Shown: in pieces, positions 54,510-62,864 of the stretch
How the letters are laid out: each line of letters begins with the position of its first letter
How positions within the stretch are numbered: position 1 is the stretch's first letter
Assembly: GCA_013115135.1 (NCBI GenBank)
Contig: JABANP010000251.1
Location: forward strand, 1 to 64,000
Direction of reading: 5' to 3'
DNA: 64,000 bases
Source of the DNA: Perkinsus olseni
Taxonomy: Eukaryota; Perkinsozoa; Perkinsida; Perkinsidae
Notes under the pieces: generated by a model
Database searches by the model: none
What the model was told of the DNA's origin: nothing
Seen by the model: the letters and a program-made list of their open reading frames with translations, nothing else
Made by a program: the position numbers and the translations under genes

Positions 54510-56631
54510 GATAACCTTGAGCGGGAGAATGTGTCTGAATGTCTGAATGTGCAAAAGGGCCTCGTCCAAATTGGATGATCCAATATTCGTTGAACAGTAC
54601 TTCATCCCTCAGGCTATCGCATTGTTAATGACCTGAAAACTTGAAATCGTTGAGTTTCCGATGTTCCAATGGATCAACGCAGTGTCGGAAACGCGTCGGT
54701 GACCTGTTTCTCTGTGCTTTCACGGGAACATGCTGGGGGATCTGTGATCAGTAAATTATCGCATATGAAGCAAGACTCCCATGGGTATATCGCAGATTGC
54801 ATGTCGTCTGGCCATCCGCAGGCAGTTTCCAAGATTCTCCCAGCTATGAAGCTTATTGGAACGCTACTAGGATTTGGAGGCTCTGAGATAGCCCGACTTA
54901 ACTGTGAGGAGAACTTTAGTTCTATTTTCATTGAATGAGGTGAGTCGTATTGCAGGTTTGTCTGCGGTTCGCTTGTTGACCCTCGGTAACCCCGAGCTCT
55001 TCCGCCGTCCTTCTGCACTCAAGTTACGTGCTAGGAGAAGGAAGCAGAATGGACGACTTAGACGAGTACGATCGCTCTCTATTTTTCGAACACTTCAGGC
55101 AGTCAACAAGTATGCAATTTTCGTGTTGTGTTTTTTGGAGTTGGAGGATCCACTGGCTGTAGAGAGGAGTCAAAGCAGAACAGCTCAAGCATATTATTCG
55201 ATATACATATTTCACGCGATTGGAGGATGCAAGCTTCACTTGAAGTTGGTATATTTCATGCATTTAAGCAAGACTGCGCGAAGGGAACGGCCGAACATCC
55301 CTTGCATTGCACCGGTTAGCCCGACAGACTGCGTGCGGGGTGCACTAACGTAATCGTTATCTAAATCAACTGAGCAGCCTTAGTAATGAGGAACTATTAG
55401 GACCGGCGAGACCGCTAACATTCTCACGGAATGGGACTGGAATGTCGGAAGACATCCAACGTCCATTCTCTGGGCAATGCGTTCGGCTCAGAATGTCAAT
55501 TTTGGCAGCGGAACATGACGCGCCGCTCTGTTAAGGACATAGTGACGCTCCCGTTAGAAACACTGATCGAGTGCGTGGTATATCTCACAAACAACGATTT
55601 GCCAGCCTCGCTCTGGCCTGCCTGCTCTGTGTCTGAAGAGTCGCTGACTCAGATTCAGTGATTTTTAATGCGAAGAAGCGAAGCGTTGTACTCAGCACAG
55701 TACTGCATTCCCCGGCTCTCGAGGTTCGATAGCTATCGAAGAGATCCTCAGGGTAGTATTTCAAAGACTGTATTTGCAGTGAAGGCTCAGAGTTCGAGGT
55801 TCTTGAGCGACAAGTTGTCGCCGACAACATGGGCGATACATATGATCTTGGACTCAAGTTCTTGCTTTCCAGTGAACGGTGCACTCCACTGTTCCCCACC
55901 GTGAGAAACGGTTGAATTACGGTAACTGTGACTGGCGGATGCCCTCAGAAGGCATCAGGGGAGACGCTCCCTGGAAGAAGGCTCGGAATGAAGGAGGTTC
56001 CCACCCACCATCGGATCTGCCCTTGAGGTTTCTGCCAGATTTCTGTTATGCAAAATCAATTGACTGGATATTTCGAGCCTATGCCGAAGAATCGGCGGCA
56101 GTGATACCGAGACGCATCCGTTCATTCCCGAGTTCGACTAGTATATCACTAATAGTAGGACGCCTATGCGACCACCTGAGCCATTCAAGGCTTTCTCCTT
56201 CAGTGAGTAACTCCGTGAGTTTTCCGCAGCTTTCCCGCTGCATGCAGCTGCCAGCCGCGCAGCCTTGGGTATGATAATCATACTATGATTTCACACCGCT
56301 ATTAGTGGTCCAATAAAATCAAACGCAATACAAGCTCTTCTTCAATGGATCATCCTTAACTTCACAGATTCAAAAACTCAATTGCAGGAAGTTACTTCAC
56401 TCAGCAAAATAGATGATCTTCAGATTCTAGTTGGCCTTCAAATTATAGGTGGCGTGCGGATTATGGTTGGCCTCCAAATTATATGTAAGTCTCACGGTTA
56501 CTGTCGTACTCGATTACTGTAGATAATGGCTGCTGGCATGGTGATTGACCTGAGAAAGAATTATGGCCCCATAAGCGCAAGGAAAATGATTTTCGTCTTA
56601 CATTATCTCGTTCCAGCCACAGCGGGAAAAG
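54510..56631. other. No confident gene; possible plus-strand exon pair near 55049-55225
   Basis: 55049 opens MDDLDEYDRSLFFEHFRQST before a GTATGC donor. After an acceptor near 55163, RGVKAEQLKHIIRYTYFTRL reads on. Both look protein-like, but no continuation could be phased. The remaining frames (for example 54669-54938, 55879-56274) have no family signal. Confidence 0.25.
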
Positions 56632-57203
56632 CTATTTCGCTCGCACGAAGCTATCTGCGATGGCCGTCGGATTGCGAAGACTATGAATGACGCTCCATGA
56701 GTCTTGCTCACAGCGAGAGCTCCTGCTGGCCTTCCGGTAATCATCCCAGTCTGCCTGCTCTTTTATCCAGCCGTCCCACGGAATATAATGTGGTCTCTGA
56801 TCTTCGGATGACACGTTCCAACTCTCTGGGATTTTGAAACAATCAACAGGAGGCTTCCGCTTATGCAACGTCTCGCGAGCCAATATAATAACTCTGTTCA
56901 GCACACTTTCGGCTACCGTTAAACCACTCTTGCTCCAACTGCGTCGGTGGCCTCCCTCGTTGACCTCGAACAAGTCCGTGTCGAACGCATCCCTAGATCT
57001 CACCAAGAACGACGCCGTTGGCCTTCCGTTTGGTCCATCACCCCTTAAAGGCCTTCGAAGCTCCCACCGCCTGAATACCTTGAGGTTGGCCTCCAAATGG
57101 CGCCTGCAGCAGAACCCCAAACTGGCCACATTCTGTGGAGGAGAATTAGTTATCTTGTTCTTGCTGTGCACCACGACGTAGAGGACACCACGGGGAACCT
57201 CCA
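56632..57203 (-). CDS. C-terminal part of an unrecognised large minus-strand protein
   Basis: 190 codons in one frame, starting at the edge of the 15-bp array: EVPRGVLYVVVHSKNK, then FEVNEGGHRRSWSKSG, LTVAESVLNRVIILARETLH, VSSEDQRPHYIPWDGWIKEQ, ending FVRAK and stop. It joins in frame with the sequence right of the array (ELGVRVYR, 58136 onward on the minus strand) if the 0.93-kb array block is removed. So it looks like one gene interrupted by an insertion. Five TGGCCTY words lie inside it. No known domain. Confidence 0.5.
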
Positions 57204-57456
57204 TTCATACATTGCTGTTTCATACATTGCAGGTTTCGTCCACGATTGTTTCGTCCACGGTAGGGTTCATCCTGCTTGTTTCGTCCATGTTACTTCCGTA
57301 CATCCTCATTCATACACACCTCTTTCGTCCATGGGTCTTGAGTACATGATTCTTTCATCCACGCCGTTTCGTCCAATCATGCTCTAACTCCGCTTCTTTC
57401 TTCCAGGGCTTTTCGTACAAGCCTTTCGTACACGTGGGTTTCATCCACGCTACTTT

Positions 57457-57492
57457 TAGACATATGTGACGCCGCGGCGTCACATATGTCTA
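57457..57492. repeat. 36-bp perfect palindrome
   Basis: Centre GCCG/CGGC at 57474/57475; each arm reads TAGACATATGTGACGCCG. It lies just inside the left 15-bp array. Confidence 0.9.
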
Positions 57493-57534
57493 GTAGCAGC
57501 ATATACTGCGCCGCCGGCTCCACCATTACTATCT

Positions 57535-57610
57535 ACCCTTACCGCGATTCGAACCTGGGACCATCGTCATGCAAGCCGGGAGCTCTACCAATTCCGCTAT
57601 TACCATCACC
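57535..57610 (-). other. tRNA-Ala-like relic
   Basis: On the minus strand, TAGCGGAATTGGTAGAGCTC (D-arm like), CTTGCATG (TGC anticodon-like loop) and AGGTTCGAATC (B box) are in tRNA order, but the stems do not close. Confidence 0.35.
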
Positions 57611-58135
57611 TACTACGACCTAAGAATCTCACCGCCGCCTCTACTGGTGAGTCACCAGTGGTGACGATCTAGCACTCCCCCACATCAGGTTGTCTCTGTG
57701 ATGATCCCAGTGCCTAGAAGCTCCAAACATGAATGGAGCCAAGTTGAATAGGTTGGGTATCGCATGGGCGGTACTTTGTCGGAATTCAGAAGGAGTCTTA
57801 CAGGTGAGTAGGTTAGCAGCTCAAGCTGGTATTCCCGAGGCCGTGGGTTCATTTCCTTCGATAAACATTTGCGTGTCGTCAGTTTCATATGTACGAACCA
57901 CTATTGGACGAATGAATTTTTTTCGAAAAGATCGTGGCCGAATAGATCACAACGAGCATATCTTTGGATCAACCGCCCATGGACGAAATAACCGTGTACG
58001 AAACCGGTTATGGATGAAAAAATCGTGACCGAAACATACACTTTTTCGATGTACGAAAAGATCATGAATGAACCGAAATTTGTACGAAACAATCTTGGAT
58101 CGAAGCTGCAGTGGACCAATCGATCATGGACGAAT

Positions 58136-59187
58136 CGCGGTACACCCGGACACCAAGCTCCCCATCGGCCAACCAGTCCAATATTGTCCCAGCTGTGGGG
58201 ACATTCAGTGCAAACTGTCCCTGGGACCCACTGTAGAGACCTGTCAAAATTGCGACGCAGCCGACTTGGTTGGCCTTCGCCTTTGGAATCGCCCCGCCGG
58301 CGACCAATTGATGGGAGATGGACGACAAATTTCCCTTGTCAAGAGGGCAGATGAGATTGGCCTCCTCCAGAGAGTCCAGCACACGGCGCCAGCGGGCTAT
58401 CCCTCGAGTCGTCTTCGTACTCAGCTGCCCCCCATGTAGGCATAATCTTCACCCTCGATGACAAAGCTACGGTCGGTTGGCCTTCGGTTCCTGAGTTCCG
58501 CACGACTAGTCCGAGGAAGCATCTTGAAAAACGGCAGCTCGATTCTGGCCGGCCAGAACGTGCGCTCCGGGTCGTGCTCGATGCGACGACGGTCGGCGCC
58601 CAGCCACGGCATAGAAAATAAACTTTCTGCATCAATACCCTCAGGAGCTTGGCGACGTCTTCCGCGGTTGATGGTGGCCTTCTTGGTTGGAGGGTTAGGA
58701 CTGCTTGAAGGTTCTGCTCGGCCAACTGCAGTGGTAACCGGATTCGCTGGGGTTGGAAGCTCGCTGTCTGGTCTCCGCGGATGCCGAACATCAATGGCGA
58801 GCCTCTGAGTAGGCTCGCCACCTGAGCACTCACAATTCTCAGGGCGAGTTGGACTCATATGGGGCGGATGCTGAGGTCTTGAGTGCGGCCTTCTCAACTC
58901 AGGCTCGGCTGGAATCAGCAAATCCGGAGCTTCAATGCGGTGTTCAACTTGAGCAGAAGATTGAACTTGAGCAAGGATCTCTACCGTCTGATCTTTTGGT
59001 ACATCTATGACCGGAGCTGAGCAGGGGACCCGTTTGCATTATACGATACGAAAGAAGCGTTATTACCTTTCGCAATGTACTGATGGCCTTCCGGAACGAT
59101 ATGCTTGAAAGCATCCGACCTGGACTTGTCTGGATATATGTCATTACGTCGGCAATGCCAGTCTTGACACCGATCATCCTTCCGGAG
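58136..59187 (-). CDS. Middle part of the unrecognised large minus-strand protein, frame broken
   Basis: Consecutive minus frames change near 58.93 and 58.4 kb. 59187 to about 58944 gives GRMIGVKTGIADVMTYIQ and FRKAISTLRKVITLLS. 58921-58421 gives a Pro/Arg-rich linker, then SLFSMPWLGADRRRIEHDPE and EDYAYMGGS. 58382-58136 gives EEANLICPLDKGNLSSISHQ and VPTAGTILDWLADGELGVRV. The text looks protein-like throughout and holds six TGGCCTY words. The breaks could be decay or sequencing indels. No domain recognised. Confidence 0.4.
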
Positions 59188-59220
59188 CAGGGTTGTCGTT
59201 TTTGGGAAAAAAAGTTCGCA

Positions 59221-59286
59221 TTTCCCGGGAAGGGAATTTCCCGGGAATTTCCCGGGAATTTCCCGGAAAATTCCCGGGAAACTTTC
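59221..59286. repeat. TTCCCGGGAA cluster, left subterminal
   Basis: Five overlapping or adjacent TTCCCGGGAA-type words in 66 bp, mirrored at the other end of the hAT-like element. Confidence 0.85.
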
Positions 59287-59834
59287 CCCACTGTTTTTTT
59301 TCTAACCGCCTGCCGGCGGTTCGCAATATCTCGCTGTCTTCTGGGCTCCGAGCTGGCACCACAGTCCACAACACGCACATCCGTGTTGTGGCAAGACTCA
59401 AGGGATAGTCCGGACGAACAATCGTACTCCCATTCGTAGGGATTATCTTGCGCACTTGACCAATCTCTGGCCTCTCCCATTCTCTCAAAAGTAGCCGGAG
59501 TATCGCAGATATAGTCAATTCAAGGAAGAGCGAAAGACCTCCGCCTAAATCAATGCCGAGAGAAGCACCGGCGGTGAACAACTTACAGACCAGTGGTCTG
59601 TAAGCTACGGCCAATCTTGGATAGACGAACTATTGGATTCGATGAGAAAATAACAGTTACATTATCTTACGAGCAAAAGACTGCCCGCTCATGCGGAAAC
59701 GGTGCTCCCGAAACACTGCTTCGAGGGTGATTCCCAAATTCCAAGAGAGGTACGAAATCCAAGGAAGCATTTTGGGGAAGAGTCTCGGAGCGGAAGAGAG
59801 TGGTTAACGACTGACCAAGTACAGCTCTGACAAT

Positions 59835-60239
59835 GGGGTCAGCCATCGAGGCTCTCCATCCCCTGGGATGGTCCCGCCCCTCTGTCTGTGGAGCTTGCTT
59901 GCTTGCGTCGCTTCCCACTGTCTGGTTCGCGAGCTAGCGAGATCGTAGACGGAGTTTTATATTCCGAGAAACTTTGTTTCATCGGCGTAAAACCTGCGCG
60001 ATCTCGCCTCGCGTTGGGCTTGCGTGCGTAAGCCCACACGTCACGCAGTGACGCGGAGTAGCGTATGTTCATGTCGCTAGTCCCCTGTGGATCTCGCCAT
60101 GTCGAGCATCGCGGATGCTCGACTTGGTGGTTTTCGAGCCCAGCCCGTCCCGCCCGTCAGCCGAGGGGTCAGCCATCGAGGCTCTCCATCCCCTGGGATG
60201 GTCCCGCCCCTCTGTCTGTGGAGCTTGCTTGCTTGCGTC
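59835..60239 (+). repeat. 75-bp direct repeat (59835-59909 and 60165-60239)
   Basis: The two copies appear identical (GGGGTCAGCCATCGAGGCTC at the start, GCTTGCTTGCGTC at the end) and lie 330 bp apart inside the hAT-like element. Confidence 0.9.
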
Positions 60240-60505
60240 CACACGCTTCCTTGGATATTGGGCCTTTCCCTTGGATTTTGTACTTCACCCCTGCTTCGAT
60301 CGTCACATTTCGGGCGAGCGAGATTCTGCCCGCGCGACACGTGTCGCACGCGCCCGAAAATGATAAACTGCTAATTGTTCAACATTTGGAGTGCGCATGG
60401 GTATGGATTAAGCTGTATTGGTCTTCAGAGTGCTCCATTTACATGGAGGTTGAATATTTGCAACATACTCTTCGCAAAATGGCCGAAAAACACGATTTTT
60501 TGAAA

Positions 60506-60570
60506 TTTCCCGGGAAAAACGGCCGAGAGCGTTCCCGGGAACAAGTTCCCGGGAAATTTCCCGGGAAAGG
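60506..60570. repeat. TTCCCGGGAA cluster, right subterminal
   Basis: Four TTCCCGGGAA/TTTCCCGGGAAA words in 65 bp. Confidence 0.85.
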
Positions 60571-60607
60571 GAAATCGTTTCCCAAAGCCGACAACCCTGT
60601 TCCGGAG

Positions 60608-61586
60608 CCAGCCATCATCTCGGTGAGCATGTTGATCCTTCCTTCTTTGGCCTTCCCTGAAATCCAACGCGGAACAGCAGGTTCAACAGAGTGCCATTCT
60701 CTTGAGGATCGGGCTCACCTAGCAGACTGGTGCTGATGATGCCCCGAGGTCGCTGGCATACTGACTGAGCTGCTATATCCTCCATCAGACCAGTTGCGAT
60801 TTGCATCCTGGCCATACATATCTCTCAGAAACTCCTCAGGGGTGTGACAATAATGGGGAAGGCCCAGTAACAGCGGGCGGGGGCGAAACGAGGTACCTAT
60901 GAAATTGTTAGTAACATTTGAGAATCAGACGAACCGACAGACTCCGATGGCCGCACCACCGTCCAACTTTATTACCAAATGAACTTCCGGCTCCCTCCCC
61001 TCCTTGAGCTCTGAACATTCCCGTGGAATGGTCAGACTCTATCATTCTGATATCCTGCATGTTACTGGGATGGCCTTCTGCTTGATCGCGAACATTGGGG
61101 CCTTCTGGGCCACACAGCATCGGGGAATGTTCCGGACGATAATGCATGCGGTAGCTTCCTGGCTGATCGTGTTCGACAGGGCACCCAGCTGGGACACTTT
61201 CGACTGGGCTTGCAGGCAGTTGCCGTTGCGGTGAGCGTCCAGACGAGTCAGGAATCCCGGCATCGGTTGCATCTGAAATAGAACCCTAGTTCCTGATACT
61301 TCGGTGCCCAGTTATGCCGCGTATTCATCCTTCACTACCTATCGTATAACGGCTATCTCCTACAGGCGAGAAAGGCGCTCTCCAGCGGCCGGAGTCCTTG
61401 CAACCAGCACGCTGCTGTCCGCTGCGTGAGCTCTCGGCAGGGGAGGGGTGAGCTTGGCGTCCATGCCCAAGCTCCAGCTCTGCTATTCTTTGTGCTAGAG
61501 CCGCTTCTAGCTCCGGGTCAAGGGGGCACGTGTTTTGCCACACTACGTAAGGGCGGGCGGCATCAAAACCCGGCATATGCTCAAGC
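60608..61586 (-). CDS. Further part of the unrecognised large minus-strand protein, frame broken
   Basis: Readable pieces in order on the minus strand: LEHMPGFDAARPYVVWQNT and LDPELEAALAQRIAELELGH (about 61580-61460), LTRLDAHRNGNCLQAQSKV SQLGALSNTISQEATA (about 61255-61130), EFLRDMYGQDANRNWSDGGY (about 60835-60780) and INMLTEMMAGSG (just before the hAT insertion). Frames differ between pieces. No domain recognised. The overlap at 61.6 kb with the 405-codon frame suggests one broken gene. Confidence 0.4.
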
Positions 61587-62801
61587 CTAGCGTTGGCCTG
61601 CCAAAAATACAACCCTTCCGATCTTATCCTGTAGGAAGCCACCGACCGGACCGAGAGGGTTGGATGGCCGACTATAATTATCGAGTTCTTCGATGGCGAG
61701 AGACTCTCGGTGGAGTACAAACTTGCGCAGCCTTTTCACCACCTCACCAAAGCTGCCGGGGAAGTCTTGGAGGCCTACAGTGTTCATAAGCTGGGCCATA
61801 GTAAGGCCACAGAGCGCCTCATCTTGGATAGTGACGATAGGGTATAGGTTATTGTACCTATTTTCGCTTTCAATACCCTCGATATAGACCTCGTCCACGT
61901 GGTGGGCCGCCGGATTAGTTGCATACTTAGCATATGCTCGGAGTCCGTTGTACCAGCTGAATTCCTCGCAAGGGAATAGCTTACCGCACCTGACCTTGTT
62001 CCTGGAGGCCTTCGACCTCTCAGTATTGAAGCATGTTTTGCATATACAGCACATCATCGCCTTCGAACAAGGGAAGATCAAGCAGCTATGGAGCATCCCC
62101 CACATAGTACAATCTCTGATCTTAAGACGTTGGCCTTCTGAGGGAGTTTCGCGAATATCAGGGAGATGTGAAGCTCGAGCTTCGGCTATCAACTGCTGGC
62201 CATCTAGCTTAGCCTCGGCTTCCGGAGGGGGGTTCATGATGAACGGGTTGCCATGTAGAGTGAGAATGAGGGACACACTCTCCGTTCTATACACCGGGAT
62301 AGTTTCCTCGCAGGGGTTGTAGAACATCCAAGTCGGGGCACCAGCCAAATGAGAGAAGTATGCCACCCTGCTTCGGCGCAGCTGCGCGATGTTATTGGCC
62401 AACCACATAGGAAGCTCAGCTTGAGCTTCTAGACCTGGCCAATTACTTTTTGCCGCATAGTTTCTGTCATGTAGCTCCAGGGGTTGCTCCGGGTTGCAGG
62501 GATCCCTGATTTCTGGGCTGCGTTGAGTGCGAGTATCCCGCAAATATTCTGGGAAGCCTTCAAACTCTTGGGAGCACGCAGCACGACGACCAGAAACATG
62601 TAGATGGCCTTCTGGTTCATTCTCGAGCCGGTAGAACTCCAACATGACCTCACTGAACTCATCGAGATGGTAAAAAGGGTCTACCTCACCGGGATAGTAG
62701 CTACCTGTGATGTATCTACACAATTGTTGTCCCTTCCTGAGGGAGTCCTTCCTACTTAAGCTCACACAATCTGTCTCTATGTCTTTCGCTGTTACTAACA
62801 T
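61587..62801 (-). CDS. Unrecognised protein, N-terminal part of the large minus-strand gene
   Basis: 405 codons from the ATG at 62801 (MLVTAKDIETDCVSLSRKDS). A longer frame to 62945 is open, but its first 48 residues overlap the divergent gene. Contains YYPGEVDPFYHLDEFSEVML, LPMWLANNIAQLRRSRVAYF, a Cys cluster CCICKTCFN, and VYIEGIESENRYNNLYPIVT. It ends GRVVFLAGQR, after which the text continues in another frame. It has no signal peptide and no membrane span. I do not recognise the family. It is transcribed away from the gag-like gene starting 63 bp to the right, so the two may share a promoter or belong to one mobile element. Confidence 0.6.
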   Translation of the reverse strand: MLVTAKDIETDCVSLSRKDSLRKGQQLCRYITGSYYPGEVDPFYHLDEFSEVMLEFYRLENEPEGHLHVSGRRAACSQEFEGFPEYLRDTRTQRSPEIRDPCNPEQPLELHDRNYAAKSNWPGLEAQAELPMWLANNIAQLRRSRVAYFSHLAGAPTWMFYNPCEETIPVYRTESVSLILTLHGNPFIMNPPPEAEAKLDGQQLIAEARASHLPDIRETPSEGQRLKIRDCTMWGMLHSCLIFPCSKAMMCCICKTCFNTERSKASRNKVRCGKLFPCEEFSWYNGLRAYAKYATNPAAHHVDEVYIEGIESENRYNNLYPIVTIQDEALCGLTMAQLMNTVGLQDFPGSFGEVVKRLRKFVLHRESLAIEELDNYSRPSNPLGPVGGFLQDKIGRVVFLAGQR

Positions 62802-62864
62802 TATTATCTCCTCTCGAGTTACCCTATTGAGTTCTTCAAGTACACTACACGTGGTGCTCAGACA
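62802..62864. promoter_or_regulatory. 63-bp divergent spacer
   Basis: Separates start codons at 62801 (minus) and 62865 (plus). Contains TACACTACACGTGGTGC with a CACGTG core. A bidirectional promoter is inferred from position only. Confidence 0.3.

Larger units (their letters stand above)
57204..58135. mobile_element. Inverted pair of 15-bp-periodic arrays (possible non-autonomous element)
   Basis: Left array 57204-57450: TTTCGTCCA-like words start every 13-17 bp (for example 57204, 57218, 57234, 57249, 57266, 57279, 57294, 57308, 57323, 57353, 57367, 57397, 57411, 57424, 57439). Right array 57891-58135: the reverse-complement word TGGACGAAA repeats with the same period. Read in frame, the left one encodes a pentapeptide repeat like FVHGR/FVHDC/SYIAG. 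In between lie a 36-bp perfect palindrome and a tRNA-like relic (B-box on the minus strand near 57548). The block splits an unrelated minus-strand reading frame. Confidence 0.7.
59188..60599. mobile_element. hAT-like non-autonomous transposon
   Basis: 1,412 bp. Terminal inverted repeats begin CAGGGTTGTCG (59188) and end CGACAACCCTG (60599). An exact 8-bp target duplication TTCCGGAG flanks both ends (59180-59187, 60600-60607). CAGGG ends with an 8-bp duplication are typical of the hAT superfamily. Next to each end lies a cluster of the palindromic word TTCCCGGGAA (59221-59286, 60506-60570). There is no transposase frame. Removing it restores the minus frame across the site (MLTEMMAGSG into GRMIGVKTGIADVM). 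Confidence 0.85.

Noticed and set aside
57204..57450. 15-bp periodic array considered as a CRISPR or telomere repeat
   Set aside because: Units are degenerate and spaced without unique spacers; the word is not telomere-like and has a mirror copy nearby.
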